A DNA stretch of 64,000 nucleotides from Facklamia sp050409585 (GCF_050409585.1 NZ_JBNUPE010000008.1:24099-88098); one strand, 5' to 3'; counted from the first letter of the stretch, positions 52,830 through 62,364 are shown. The notes: generated by a model from the sequence alone, not told the origin. Numbers and translations are program-made.

Positions 52830-54845
52830 ATGAGTCAGAAAAAATCTTTAATTATTTCTTGGTCACTTGGCTTTCACTTTCTATCAGCTTATCTAATAAC
52901 GGCGATTTTAAACATTATGATGTGTCCTGAACTCAATGTTTTGGTCATTCTGGATAATCAAGTGTCCATATTTTCTTTTTTAAGTATGCTTGTTTTAGTT
53001 TTTTCACTTTTATTAGCGGGCGATTTTCATTTTTCAAGAGAAGATTTAAGAGGAGAATTTTTTACTATTGTCTTAGTAATATTTTGTCTATTCTTTACAT
53101 GGCAAAACTCATCCTTAGTAATCGTCTTGGGTGTGTTTTTTCTTTTAATGACCTACTATTGCTATCTCTTTTTCAATAGACTTAAGAAACAATTCATTGT
53201 ATTGGGAGGAGCTTTTATCTTAGCGATACGCTTCATTTATCTGGCTGTTTTTTTGAATGAAGAAACATTTGTAACAAATAGTTCATCAATGGATAAAAAA
53301 TTATTAATCTTATTTATTTTAAGTGCTATTTTAGCTTACTTCTTAACTCGTGGAAGTCTTCTGGAACGATTAAATTTAAGAATGAGGTTAGGGAGTTTAT
53401 GGGCAATATTCTTTCTGTCCATTATATTGTATGCATCAACAGTTGGCTTATGGGTAATTGCTAGAGTTTTAGTCTATGCTTCACCGACTTATGATATGGG
53501 CATTTTTTCGCAGATGTTTGAGAGTATGGCGAATGGGATGGGGCCTATTACAACTTTAGAAAGAGGAGAAAAGTTGTCACATTTTGCAGTGCATCTCTCT
53601 CCTATTCATTATTTAATTCTGCCTGTTTATTGGCTATTACCGAGTCCTTTGACTATTCAAGCGCTTCAAGTTCTCATTGTAATGTCAGGAGTCATACCTT
53701 TATATTTAATACTTAATCAGTTAAAGTGGAGTGTGAAGTATCGAATTGTCTTTCTTTTGCTCTATTTATGGATGCCATCATTGACTAGCGGTCAATTCTA
53801 TGACTATCATGAAAATTGTTTTTTAGCACCATTAGTTTTATGGTTAATTTATGCCGACCTCAGTCAATCGAGCTGGAAGATGGCGGTAGCAACCCTATTA
53901 TTATTAGCAGTCAAAGAAGATGCGATTGTTTATGTAATAAGTATCGGGGCTTTCTTTTTATTACAAAATCTTTGGCCCCAAACGTCTAAGGTAAAAAAAG
54001 TAATACTGGGGCTTCAGATTATTATACCAATAGCTTATTTTTTCTTTGCTATTACTTGGTTAAGACACTTTGGCACTGGGGCAATGACTAGTCGCTTTGC
54101 CAATTTTATGCTGACAGACCAAGAGGGTTTAATCCATGCGGTCTTTAATGCCATAAAAAACCCCGCATTCACATTAGCAAGTATTTTTACTTATGAAAAG
54201 TTAAAGTATCTCTTGATTATTTTTGCAAGCCAGGCCTTTTTACCCTTGCTACAAGTTTCATGGCGCCCGTATATTTTATTGTTACCCCTTTTGGTCATCA
54301 ATCTTGTCAGTGACTGGCCTTATCAAGTCGACTTATTTAAACAATATCACTTTGGGTCGAGCACGCTTATTCTTTTTATGTCTATCATAACCATTGAACA
54401 TTGGCAAAGAAGAAAAGTGTATCTGTTTCGAACCAAAAAATTCTCATTTGAACAATTATCTAGCTTTTTCATCACCTTATCAATATTAGCAAGCCTTTCG
54501 TTTTTTGTAACAATGATAGGCCCTAGAAAGTATGATTATCAATCCTATCAAAACGACACTGAATTTTATCAATCGATTCAAAAGACCTTAGCTAAAATAC
54601 CAAAAAATAGTAGAGTTGTGACGGTATCCTCATATACGACACCTTTATCAAAAAATTCAGAACTTTATGATCTTTTCTATCATAATAATCGAGAAGTAGA
54701 CCTTACTATTGATTATGTTGTTTTTAATCGCTCAATTTTAGAAGGTCAATCAGAAGAAAAACAAGTAATTGAAAAATATCTTGCTTCAGGCTATATTGAA
54801 AGTGATCTTTCAGGTAGGGATGTTGCTATTTTAGAAGCTAGATAA
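52830..54845 (+). CDS. DUF2079 membrane protein, probable GT-C fold transferase
   Basis: 671-aa polytopic protein (about 12-14 helices). The DUF2079 core follows helix about 6 with YDMGIFSQMFESMANG, HFAVHLSPIHYLILPVYWLLPS and YLWMPSLTSGQFYDYHENCFLAPLVLW. The acidic residues in YDMGIF and the HENCFL motif resemble the first-loop acid and exposed loop of GT-C transferases. It sits 8 bp after the YfhO gene in the same operon, so it may be a second extracytoplasmic transferase of the same pathway. The specific function is unknown. Confidence 0.8.
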   Translation: MSQKKSLIISWSLGFHFLSAYLITAILNIMMCPELNVLVILDNQVSIFSFLSMLVLVFSLLLAGDFHFSREDLRGEFFTIVLVIFCLFFTWQNSSLVIVLGVFFLLMTYYCYLFFNRLKKQFIVLGGAFILAIRFIYLAVFLNEETFVTNSSSMDKKLLILFILSAILAYFLTRGSLLERLNLRMRLGSLWAIFFLSIILYASTVGLWVIARVLVYASPTYDMGIFSQMFESMANGMGPITTLERGEKLSHFAVHLSPIHYLILPVYWLLPSPLTIQALQVLIVMSGVIPLYLILNQLKWSVKYRIVFLLLYLWMPSLTSGQFYDYHENCFLAPLVLWLIYADLSQSSWKMAVATLLLLAVKEDAIVYVISIGAFFLLQNLWPQTSKVKKVILGLQIIIPIAYFFFAITWLRHFGTGAMTSRFANFMLTDQEGLIHAVFNAIKNPAFTLASIFTYEKLKYLLIIFASQAFLPLLQVSWRPYILLLPLLVINLVSDWPYQVDLFKQYHFGSSTLILFMSIITIEHWQRRKVYLFRTKKFSFEQLSSFFITLSILASLSFFVTMIGPRKYDYQSYQNDTEFYQSIQKTLAKIPKNSRVVTVSSYTTPLSKNSELYDLFYHNNREVDLTIDYVVFNRSILEGQSEEKQVIEKYLASGYIESDLSGRDVAILEAR

Positions 54846-54852
54846 ATTTTTG

Positions 54853-54877
54853 AACCACCTAATCCTAGGTGGTTTTT
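54853..54877 (+). terminator. Terminator of the GtrA/GtrB/YfhO/DUF2079 operon
   Basis: 9-bp stem AACCACCTA / TAGGTGGTT, 4-nt loop, T5. Confidence 0.88.
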
Positions 54878-54973
54878 AAAATAAGACGATATCATCTTTA
54901 CTATTCGACATAACCGACAAAGTTCTTCTTTCATGATAAAATAAAAATAGATTTCAGTTTAGGAGTGGGTTAA

Positions 54974-55825
54974 ATGCCAGAATTACCAGAAGTAAATGCT
55001 GTCATGATTGGATTGAATCAGTTGGTTCAAGGAAAGACCATAAAAAAAATAAATGTTTATTGGCCTAGAATAGTAGGGGCTGAAAATGCTGAAGAAGTAA
55101 AATTGTTTGCTAATCAGTTAATCGACCAACAAATCATTGAAGTCAAACGAAGAGGAAAATATTTAATATTTATTCTTAGCGATAAGGTTATGATTTCGCA
55201 TTTGCGAATGGAAGGTAAATATCAATACACTCCTCAAGATCAATTGACATCCTATCAAAAAGATAAGCACACTCATGTCGAATTTATGTTCACTGATAGA
55301 ACTTTATTGAACTATCATGACGTTAGAAAGTTTGGTCGGATTGAAGTAATAGCGAAAAATGAGCTAGAAAATTATTTTCTCGCCAAGGACTTAGGTCCAG
55401 AACCCACAGAAAATGAGTTTGATTTAGCAAGTTTTCAAAAAGACCTATCCAAAATTAATCGTATGATTAAACCTGTTCTCTTAGATCAAAAAACAGTGGC
55501 AGGTTTAGGAAATATTTATGTTGATGAATCCTTATTTAGAGCAGGAATCCATCCAGCTAGTTTGGCCAGGTCTGTTCCACTAAGTAATATGCAAGATCTA
55601 CATCAATCAATCATTGAGGTGATTGATGAAGCGGTCAAGGCAGGAGGCTCATCCGTTCGAACTTACCGCAACAGTTTAGGACAAGCAGGAGAATTTCAAC
55701 AACAATTGCAAGTGTATGGGCGCAAGGGACAGCCTTGTTTTCGTTGTGGTACTACCGTAGAAAAAACTCAGTTGGCTCAACGAGGCACACATTACTGTCC
55801 AAGGTGTCAGAGATATTTTACTTAG
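54974..55825 (+). CDS. mutM: Formamidopyrimidine-DNA glycosylase
   Basis: Base-excision repair glycosylase/AP lyase that removes 8-oxoguanine, 283 aa. The catalytic N-terminus is MPELPEV (Pro2, Glu3). SHLRMEGKY carries the conserved loop, NIYVDE the helix-two-turn-helix part, and the zinc finger is CFRCGTT...CPRCQR at the C-terminus. It is followed by coaE 37 bp later, a common Firmicutes pair downstream of polA; here the DUF819 and gtr genes have been inserted between polA and mutM. Confidence 0.96.
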   Translation: MPELPEVNAVMIGLNQLVQGKTIKKINVYWPRIVGAENAEEVKLFANQLIDQQIIEVKRRGKYLIFILSDKVMISHLRMEGKYQYTPQDQLTSYQKDKHTHVEFMFTDRTLLNYHDVRKFGRIEVIAKNELENYFLAKDLGPEPTENEFDLASFQKDLSKINRMIKPVLLDQKTVAGLGNIYVDESLFRAGIHPASLARSVPLSNMQDLHQSIIEVIDEAVKAGGSSVRTYRNSLGQAGEFQQQLQVYGRKGQPCFRCGTTVEKTQLAQRGTHYCPRCQRYFT

Positions 55826-55862
55826 TAAAAACAAACATGATCGACTAAACAGGAGGTATAGT

Positions 55863-56456
55863 ATGACGTTTTTGATAGCATTAACAGGAGGAATAGCAAC
55901 CGGTAAATCAACCGTGGCTCAAATAATTAAAAATTTAAACTATCCAGTTATTGATACGGATCTAATTGCAAGGAAAGTAGTTAAGCCTGGTAGTAAGGGA
56001 TTAAATAGACTGGTTGAAAGATTTTCTGAAAAAATCCTATTGGGCTCAGGTCATTTAAACCGTCCACTTTTATCGGCAATAGTCTTCAATGATTCTCAAG
56101 CTTTAGAAGCCCTTAATCAAATTTTACACCCTTTGATTCTTGAAGAGCTAAGACGTCAAATTAAAACGTTATCTGAACCATTGGTATTCGTTGAAGTGCC
56201 CTTGTTATATGAAGTGGGTTGGCAAGCTTTCTTTGATCAGGTGTGGGTGATCTATGCGCCTTATCATAAGCAATTAGAACGCTTGACTCAAAGAGATCAA
56301 ATCGATCTAGAAATGGCTCAAAGAAAAATTTCTAGTCAAATCCCCACTATCGAAAAAATTGAGCAAGCTGATTTTGTCATTGATACTGAGTTTGACAAAG
56401 AGACAGTTGCTGAACAAGTTAATCAAGCATTACAAGACTTATTAAATAAGCTATAA
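55863..56456 (+). CDS. coaE: Dephospho-CoA kinase
   Basis: Last step of coenzyme A synthesis, phosphorylating dephospho-CoA. 197 aa, P-loop kinase fold. Walker A is GGIATGKST near residue 9-17, IDTDLIARKVVKPG is the substrate loop, and the lid region includes RLTQRDQ. The ribosome site is AGGAGG. It is cotranscribed with mutM and followed by nrdR. Confidence 0.95.
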   Translation: MTFLIALTGGIATGKSTVAQIIKNLNYPVIDTDLIARKVVKPGSKGLNRLVERFSEKILLGSGHLNRPLLSAIVFNDSQALEALNQILHPLILEELRRQIKTLSEPLVFVEVPLLYEVGWQAFFDQVWVIYAPYHKQLERLTQRDQIDLEMAQRKISSQIPTIEKIEQADFVIDTEFDKETVAEQVNQALQDLLNKL

Positions 56457-56505
56457 TAGAATTAGGAATTACTTTAATATATTTATATAGAAAGGGGGAG
56501 CTTTG

Positions 56506-56997
56506 ATGGAATGTCCAAAGTGTCATCAGCAACAATCCAAAGTAATTGATTCCCGACCCGCAGAAGATGGTGCATCTATCCGACGTAGAAGAGAGTGTAT
56601 GACTTGTGGTTTTCGTTTTAATACTTATGAACGTATTGAGAGAACACCTTTATTAGTAGTTAAACGTGATGGAACACGTGAAGAGTTTAATCGTGATAAA
56701 CTCTTGCGTGGTATTGTTAGAGCGGCAGAAAAACGACCGATTAGTCGTGAGCAAATGGAAGAAGTGGTCGGTCACGTTGAAAATAAAATTCGAGAAATTT
56801 GTGAACAAGAAATTGCTAGTAAAGATATCGGTGAATTTGTAATGCCTTTATTAATGGAATTAGATGAAGTGGCCTATATTCGTTTTGCTTCGGTATACCG
56901 TGAATTCCAATCACGTGAAATGTTTATTAAAGAACTTGAAGCCCTAACGCTACAATCAAAATCATCGGAGCAAGAGGACCATGGTCTTACAGATTAA
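56506..56997 (+). CDS. nrdR: Ribonucleotide reductase regulator NrdR
   Basis: 163-aa repressor of ribonucleotide reductase genes. The zinc ribbon is CPKC...CMTCGFRF (about 3-38), and the ATP-cone (about 49-139; VVKRDGTREEFNRDKLLRGIVRA) senses ATP/dATP. The start is the ATG at 56506, following AAGGGGGAG; an adjacent upstream TTG is less likely. It overlaps dnaB by 17 bp, the conserved nrdR-dnaB-dnaI order of Bacilli. Confidence 0.96.
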   Translation: MECPKCHQQQSKVIDSRPAEDGASIRRRRECMTCGFRFNTYERIERTPLLVVKRDGTREEFNRDKLLRGIVRAAEKRPISREQMEEVVGHVENKIREICEQEIASKDIGEFVMPLLMELDEVAYIRFASVYREFQSREMFIKELEALTLQSKSSEQEDHGLTD

Positions 56998-58516
56998 TCC
57001 TTATCAACCTTATCAAGTCAAATTAGGCCTTCCTTTATCATTTCAGCAACTTCAATGTTTAACTCAACTTTATCAACCGATTATTGGGGCCGATGCAGTC
57101 AGTTTATATTTAACTTTGGCCCACCAACCGAGAGAAAAACTTAATTGGACCTATCGGACGATGCACTCTCGATTATTACCTGTTCTTAATATGGGTATAG
57201 GGGATTTCAATCAAGCACGCATTCATTTAGAAGCTGTGAATCTTATAAGGACTTATCGAGATGAAAAGTCACATGATGACTATACACGGCAAACTATTTT
57301 CTATGAAATGCAAATGCCTTTGTCAGTGGAACATTTTTTTAAACATCCCCAATTATCATTAGCTCTTTTTAATCAAATAGGTGATGAGTCTTATTATGGC
57401 TTGATTCGTCTGTGGAAAAAAGAAGACCTAGGGCAGACAGCATTAAGCGAAATCACCTTACCTTTCGCTGAGGTTATCAATGCTAAAAGCGAAAACTTTC
57501 GTCGTAGTGAATTATTTGAAGCGACCGAAGGCATACAATTCCAAGACCAATACTCAAATTTTGAGCTTGATGAAGACAACTTTCAAGATAGATTTGATTT
57601 ATCTTTCTTTTATCAGATACTAGCCAGTAAACAAGTTGCTAAAGAATTGATAAGCCAAGCTGTCTTGAATCAAATAGCTAGCTTAAGTCAGTTTTATGAA
57701 CTGGATGAGGAAGCTATGGCGCAAGTTGTTAAACTCGCTCAAAGTCCAGTCACACAACAAATTGATCTTGAATTGTTAAGAACTTATGCAGCAAAATATC
57801 AGTATTTTAAGAAACGCGAATATTATGATCAATTAGTCGACCAGTCAGTCAAAGCAAGTCACGAAGAACTTGCTAATTTGAAAAATGATTTAAGAACGAA
57901 CTATCCAAGCTTTACCGATCAAGAAATTGAAATTATACTTATCTGTCAGCAAATGAATCCAAGTGAATTTTTAAATCAAATTAAAGAAGAAGCAGGCGGA
58001 TTTGCGACGAGTTCTGAACATTATTATTTAAAAGAACTAATTGAGAAATCACGTCTGCCACAAGCTGTCTTGAACTTTTTAGTTTATTATTTAATCGTTA
58101 TGGAAGGGCACGCCAATTTTGAAAAAGGAAGATCGAATCGATTGGCTAATGAGTGGCAACAAGTGGGACTATCCAATCCTGCAGAGGCCTTGGAGTTCTT
58201 ACATAAGCAGAGACTCTTTAAAGAGAAACAAAGTAAAATTAAAGACAAGCAAAAAGCACAATCATCAAAGAACAATTGGACTAACAAAAAAAAATATCAA
58301 GAGTTGGTGCCTAGTTGGTTGAAGGAACAACAAAATCCAAAAGCCACTTCTCAAGAAAACGCTAGCAGTAAACCAGTTGAGACAAATGGTAAGAACGCAT
58401 TGTCAAAGGAGATAGATGATGACTCTATAGACAAAGGCGCAAAACCTTCGTCACAATTAAAAGAAGAAGAAATTCGCAAACGACTAGAGAACTTATTAAA
58501 TAAGGGGGAAGATTAA
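56981..58516 (+). CDS. dnaB: Replication initiation protein DnaB (helicase loader component)
   Basis: DnaB/DnaD-type protein (Bacillus nomenclature, not the replicative helicase) that helps DnaI load the helicase at the origin and attaches it to the membrane. 511 aa: an N-terminal winged-helix oligomerisation domain (about 1-130), a central DnaB/DnaD domain and a C-terminal one with LKELIEKSRLPQAVLNFLVYYLI and a YYxxxxI-like end. The last about 120 residues are a lysine- and serine-rich tail. It is slightly longer than the B. subtilis protein (about 470 aa), mostly through this tail. Confidence 0.92.
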   Translation: MVLQINPYQPYQVKLGLPLSFQQLQCLTQLYQPIIGADAVSLYLTLAHQPREKLNWTYRTMHSRLLPVLNMGIGDFNQARIHLEAVNLIRTYRDEKSHDDYTRQTIFYEMQMPLSVEHFFKHPQLSLALFNQIGDESYYGLIRLWKKEDLGQTALSEITLPFAEVINAKSENFRRSELFEATEGIQFQDQYSNFELDEDNFQDRFDLSFFYQILASKQVAKELISQAVLNQIASLSQFYELDEEAMAQVVKLAQSPVTQQIDLELLRTYAAKYQYFKKREYYDQLVDQSVKASHEELANLKNDLRTNYPSFTDQEIEIILICQQMNPSEFLNQIKEEAGGFATSSEHYYLKELIEKSRLPQAVLNFLVYYLIVMEGHANFEKGRSNRLANEWQQVGLSNPAEALEFLHKQRLFKEKQSKIKDKQKAQSSKNNWTNKKKYQELVPSWLKEQQNPKATSQENASSKPVETNGKNALSKEIDDDSIDKGAKPSSQLKEEEIRKRLENLLNKGED

Positions 58517-58517
58517 G

Positions 58518-59447
58518 ATGCAATCCATCAAACAGCTGATGAAAGATTTTGAAAATCAAACACCCCAATCTGCTTCAAGTCAAGAAATGACAAAAGTGCT
58601 TCTCAATTATCCTGCTATTAAGGATTTTATCAATGCTAATCAGGACAAAATTTCACTAGAAATGATCATGAATTCTCTATCCAAACTCAACGAGTATCGG
58701 ATGGAAAAAGAAGCCATGGCAGCAGGTAAAGAAGGGCAAAACCCTGGTTTTACACCGGAACTTTTTATCAACTATAACTATATAGATGTTACCTATGTGC
58801 CCACTCAAAGTTATTTACATCAACAGGCCCAAAGAAAAACAGCTGCTTTAATTGATAATCGGATGATGGCTCTAGATGTTCAAAAAGCAAGGCTTGAAGA
58901 TTACGACTTAACCAGTCCGCAACGTTTAGTGTTGATGGAAGCTGTCACAACTTTTATTGAAGAGATTAAAGTGAATATTCGTCAAGCCAGAGGTATGTAT
59001 ATCGCTGGACCGTTTGGTGTTGGAAAGACCTATTTATTAGGGGCCTTAGCCAATGCTCTAGCCAGTTTGGGTTATCAAGTATCGATGATTCATTACCCAA
59101 CCTTTACGATGGAAATGAAGGCTGTGATTGGGCAAGACAATCAATTATTTATGATGTTAGAGCAAATTAAGAAGAAAACAGTTCTAATTATTGATGATAT
59201 TGGGGCGGAATCGAATTCAGCTTGGTTAAGAGATGATTTATTAGGGGTTATACTCGAACATCGGATGAAGGAATCCTTACCAACATTTTTCACTTCCAAC
59301 TTCACAATGGCAGAGTTAGAAGTTCATTTAGCTTCTAGTCGTAATGCTTCCGACGTGACGAAAGCGGCAAGAATCATGGAAAGAATTAAATTTTTAACTA
59401 AGGAATGGCAATTGACGGGAGAAAATCGCCGCTTATCTAACCGTTAA
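58518..59447 (+). CDS. dnaI: Primosomal protein DnaI (helicase loader)
   Basis: AAA+ ATPase that loads the replicative helicase, 309 aa. The N-terminal helicase-binding domain (about 1-130) is followed by Walker A GPFGVGKTYLL, Walker B VLIIDDIGAES, sensor TFFTSNF and a C-terminal RIMERIKFL segment. The start codon is two bases after the dnaB stop. Partners are DnaB (preceding gene) and the replicative helicase encoded elsewhere. Confidence 0.95.
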   Translation: MQSIKQLMKDFENQTPQSASSQEMTKVLLNYPAIKDFINANQDKISLEMIMNSLSKLNEYRMEKEAMAAGKEGQNPGFTPELFINYNYIDVTYVPTQSYLHQQAQRKTAALIDNRMMALDVQKARLEDYDLTSPQRLVLMEAVTTFIEEIKVNIRQARGMYIAGPFGVGKTYLLGALANALASLGYQVSMIHYPTFTMEMKAVIGQDNQLFMMLEQIKKKTVLIIDDIGAESNSAWLRDDLLGVILEHRMKESLPTFFTSNFTMAELEVHLASSRNASDVTKAARIMERIKFLTKEWQLTGENRRLSNR

Positions 59448-59472
59448 TTTATTAAAGAGAGGAAATCGATGT

Positions 59473-59670
59473 ATGAGAGATGGATTCAAATCAACAGATT
59501 TTAAAAAAGAGCAAAGGTTTATATTGCTAGTCCTTGCTATTGCACTGATTATTCAAATAACGGTGGCAGGGTTGTATTTCTTTGTGGAAAAGCAAACTGT
59601 TTTATTATTTCCTATGTTTTTAGGGATTTTAGCTAATTTGACTGGCATTGGCAGATTAATGCAATTATGA
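59473..59670 (+). CDS. Small two-helix membrane protein, unknown function
   Basis: 65-aa protein with a charged N-terminus (MRDGFKSTDFKKEQRF) and two hydrophobic helices (about 17-36 and 43-62) joined by EKQT. The ribosome site AGAGAGGAAA lies about 9 bases before the ATG at 59473. No family recognised. It follows dnaI by 25 bp and may be cotranscribed; the thrS leader begins just after it. Confidence 0.6.
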   Translation: MRDGFKSTDFKKEQRFILLVLAIALIIQITVAGLYFFVEKQTVLLFPMFLGILANLTGIGRLMQL

Positions 59671-59679
59671 AACTAATTC

Positions 59680-59708
59680 TTGCATTTTTTTAAGATTGAT
59701 GGTTTAAT
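59680..59708 (+). promoter_or_regulatory. Promoter of the thrS leader
   Basis: TTGCAT (59680-59685), 17-bp spacer, TTTAAT (59703-59708). It would start transcription near 59715, giving a leader of about 285 nt. Confidence 0.55.
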
Positions 59709-59714
59709 GAATTT

Positions 59715-59964
59715 AACTCAAGATAAGAAATTAATGAGAAGTCACGAAGTTTAATTCCCTCATTTCAAGAGAGAGGTCGTTTGCTGGAAGACCTTAATGA
59801 TAATTAGCTTTACCCCTTCTTGAATGCTCGACCCAAGCATGAGTGGTAAGTCGAGACGTCGGAGGCGTTAACTCTATGAGATTATCTTATAAAAGATAAT
59901 GAACTTGGGTGGAACCACGTCGAATACACGTCCCATTGGTTAGTAATAGCCAATGGGACGTTTT
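59715..59964 (+). promoter_or_regulatory. T-box riboswitch (thrS leader)
   Basis: Uncharged-tRNA sensing leader. The invariant T-box sequence TGGGTGGAACCACG is at 59906-59919. Upstream, AGAGAG (59768-59773) and GCTGGAAG belong to distal Stem I, and ATTATCTT/AAGATAAT is a Stem III-like hairpin. Two ACC triplets (59812-59814 and 59831-59833) could be the threonine specifier; I favour the first, but the folding was not computed. When tRNA-Thr is uncharged, the antiterminator would form and thrS is expressed. Confidence 0.93.
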
Positions 59965-59965
59965 G
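59928..59965 (+). terminator. Regulated terminator of the T-box leader
   Basis: Stem ACGTCCCATTGG / CCAATGGGACGT followed by TTTT; mutually exclusive with the T-box antiterminator. Confidence 0.92.
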
Positions 59966-60000
59966 TTTTAAGTTTCAGTAGTACGGAGGAGGAATCTTAT

Positions 60001-61941
60001 ATGTCAACAATTCATTTAACATTACCAGATGGTGCTGTAAGAGAATATCAATCAGGCATCACACCCATGCAAGTAGCAGAATCTATCTCTCGTTCTTTAG
60101 CTAAAGCAACCTTAGCAGGTAAATTTGAAGGAGAGATTATTGACCATAATCGACCAATTGAAAAGGATGGGTCAATTGAGATTATCACTAATAAAAGTGA
60201 CGAAGCTTTACAAATTATGCGTCACTCAACCGCTCACTTAATGGCTCATGCTATGACTCGTTTGTATCCAGGTATTCACTTTGGTGTAGGACCTGCCATT
60301 GATTCAGGATTCTATTATGATACTGACAAACCAGATCCAATTACCGAAGAAGAATTGCCAAAAATTGAAAAGGAAATGAAAAAAATTATTTCAGCCAATT
60401 ATCCAATTGAACGGCGAGTAGTATCGCGTCAAGAGGCTTTAGAGATTTTTAAGGATGATCCTTACAAGCAAGAGTTAATCAATGATTTACCTGAAGACGA
60501 AATTATCACCGTCTATATGCAAGAAGATTTTACTGATTTATGTCGTGGAATTCATGTGCCTTCAACTGGTAAGATTAAGACTTTTAAACTCTTGTCACTC
60601 GCTGGAGCTTATTGGCGTGGCAATTCTGATAATAAGATGATGCAAAGGGTTTATGGAACAGCATTCTTTAAACAAGAAGATCTAGATGAATTCTTAAGAT
60701 TACGTGAAGAGGCTAAGGAGCGCGACCACCGTAAATTAGGTAAAGAATTGAACATATTCATGATTAGTCCGGAAGCGGGATCAGGTTTACCTTTCTGGCT
60801 ACCTAATGGAGCAACTATCCGTCGTACCATCGAACGCTATATTACTGATAAGGAAATTTCATTGGGTTATCAACATGTTTACACTCCAATCATGGCCAAG
60901 ACGGATCTTTATAAGACCTCGGGACACTGGGATCATTATCAAGATGATATGTTCCCGCCTATGGATATGGGTGACGGTGAGATGCTTGTTCTAAGACCGA
61001 TGAACTGTCCACACCATATGATGATTTATAAAGATGATATTCATTCCTATCGTGAACTACCTATTCGAATTGCAGAATTAGGGATGATGCATCGTTATGA
61101 AAAATCAGGTGCTTTATCAGGCTTGCAGCGTGTTCGTGAAATGACACTTAATGATGCGCATATTTTCGTTCGTCCTGACCAAATTAAAGAGGAATTTAAG
61201 CGTGTGTTACAGTTGATTTCTGAGGTATATGAGGACTTTGGCATTACAGATTATCGTTATCGTTTATCATACCGTGATCCTGAGGATACTAAGAAATACT
61301 TTGATGATGATGAGATGTGGGAAAAAGCCCAAGCTATGCTTAAAGAAGCTATGGATGAATTAGAATTGGATTACTTTGAAGCGGAAGGGGAAGCAGCTTT
61401 CTATGGGCCTAAGTTAGATGTTCAATTCAAAACAGCTATTGGCTTAGAAGAAACCATGTCCACAGTACAATTAGACTTCCTACTTCCAGAACGCTTTGAC
61501 CTAACTTATGTAGGTGAGGATGGTCAAAATGACCATCGTCCGGTTGTTATCCACCGTGGTGTAGTTTCAACTATGGAACGATTCGTTGCCTACTTAATTG
61601 AAGAGTACAAGGGATCCTTCCCTACTTGGTTAGCTCCAGTTCAAGTTGTTCTTTTACCAGTTAATCTCGCAGCCCATGGTGAAAAAGTAGAAGAAATCTA
61701 TCATGCTTTGAGAAATGTTGGTGTTCGCGTTGAAATGGACTTGCGTAATGAAAAACTTGGCTATAAGATTCGTTCAGCTCAAACTTCTAAAGTTCCTTAC
61801 CAATTAGTAATTGGGGACAAAGAAGTTGAATCTGGTAATGTGAATGTTCGTCGTTACGGTCAAGAAAATTCAGAATCAGTTTCGGTTGAAGATTTCATTG
61901 CAATGATTTTAGCGGATATTAATAATAAATCGAAAAAATAA
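60001..61941 (+). CDS. thrS: Threonyl-tRNA synthetase
   Basis: Class II synthetase charging tRNA-Thr, 646 aa. Domains in order: TGS (about 1-62), editing domain (HSTAHLMAHAM with HxxxH, and later CRGIHVPSTGKIKTFKLL), class II catalytic core (MNCPHHMMIYK; RVREMTLNDAHIF; the late VIHRGVVSTMERFVAYLIE as motif 3) and the anticodon domain (about 540-646). The ATG at 60001 follows GGAGGAGG; a longer frame would start inside the terminator stem of the leader. Confidence 0.97.
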   Translation: MSTIHLTLPDGAVREYQSGITPMQVAESISRSLAKATLAGKFEGEIIDHNRPIEKDGSIEIITNKSDEALQIMRHSTAHLMAHAMTRLYPGIHFGVGPAIDSGFYYDTDKPDPITEEELPKIEKEMKKIISANYPIERRVVSRQEALEIFKDDPYKQELINDLPEDEIITVYMQEDFTDLCRGIHVPSTGKIKTFKLLSLAGAYWRGNSDNKMMQRVYGTAFFKQEDLDEFLRLREEAKERDHRKLGKELNIFMISPEAGSGLPFWLPNGATIRRTIERYITDKEISLGYQHVYTPIMAKTDLYKTSGHWDHYQDDMFPPMDMGDGEMLVLRPMNCPHHMMIYKDDIHSYRELPIRIAELGMMHRYEKSGALSGLQRVREMTLNDAHIFVRPDQIKEEFKRVLQLISEVYEDFGITDYRYRLSYRDPEDTKKYFDDDEMWEKAQAMLKEAMDELELDYFEAEGEAAFYGPKLDVQFKTAIGLEETMSTVQLDFLLPERFDLTYVGEDGQNDHRPVVIHRGVVSTMERFVAYLIEEYKGSFPTWLAPVQVVLLPVNLAAHGEKVEEIYHALRNVGVRVEMDLRNEKLGYKIRSAQTSKVPYQLVIGDKEVESGNVNVRRYGQENSESVSVEDFIAMILADINNKSKK

Positions 61942-61955
61942 AAAATTATAATTCT

Positions 61956-62022
61956 AAACACTTATCGCCCAAATTGTCTTTATTAACTACTTAAAGGCAA
62001 ATTTGAGACTAAGTGTTTTTTT
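61956..62022 (+). terminator. Terminator of thrS
   Basis: Long hairpin with outer AAACACTTA / TAAGTGTTT and inner CAAATT / AAATTTG stems, then a T run. Confidence 0.85.
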
Positions 62023-62085
62023 TAATTCACAAAAATCATTTTCTAATAAGGCGGCAGTTATTAGCAATGATCATAGCAGTCTTGT

Positions 62086-62343
62086 ATAGGTGTCATGAAG
62101 GCACAGGGTATTTCAAGCTTCTTTATCGGTAGCTCAGTCGTCTACCAAACTTTACTAATGACGGTTATAGGAGCCACGCTCGGTTTGATATTTACTCTTT
62201 TAACAGCCCTTTATTTACCAGCAAAAGGAACTTTTGCTTTTTCATGGGAATTAATTGGAATTACAATGATCTTAATGATTGTCTTTGCGGTTTTAGGTGG
62301 ATTGCTTTCAGTTAGACAAATTGTACGCATTGATCCAAGTTAA
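62086..62343 (+). pseudogene. C-terminal fragment of a MacB/FtsX-type ABC permease
   Basis: About 85 codons reading IGVMKAQGISSFFIGSSVVYQTLLM...GGLLSVRQIVRIDPS, the last two helices and C-terminus of an FtsX-fold permease (normally 350-400 aa). An in-frame stop lies just upstream and no N-terminal part is present, so this is the tail of a deleted gene. It precedes its cognate ATPase remnant. Confidence 0.8.
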
Positions 62344-62364
62344 GCGATATCTTAGGAGATAAAC

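Noticed and set aside
59953..60000. Extended thrS N-terminus
   Set aside because: It would begin inside the regulated terminator stem of the T-box leader; GGAGGAGG precedes the ATG at 60001.
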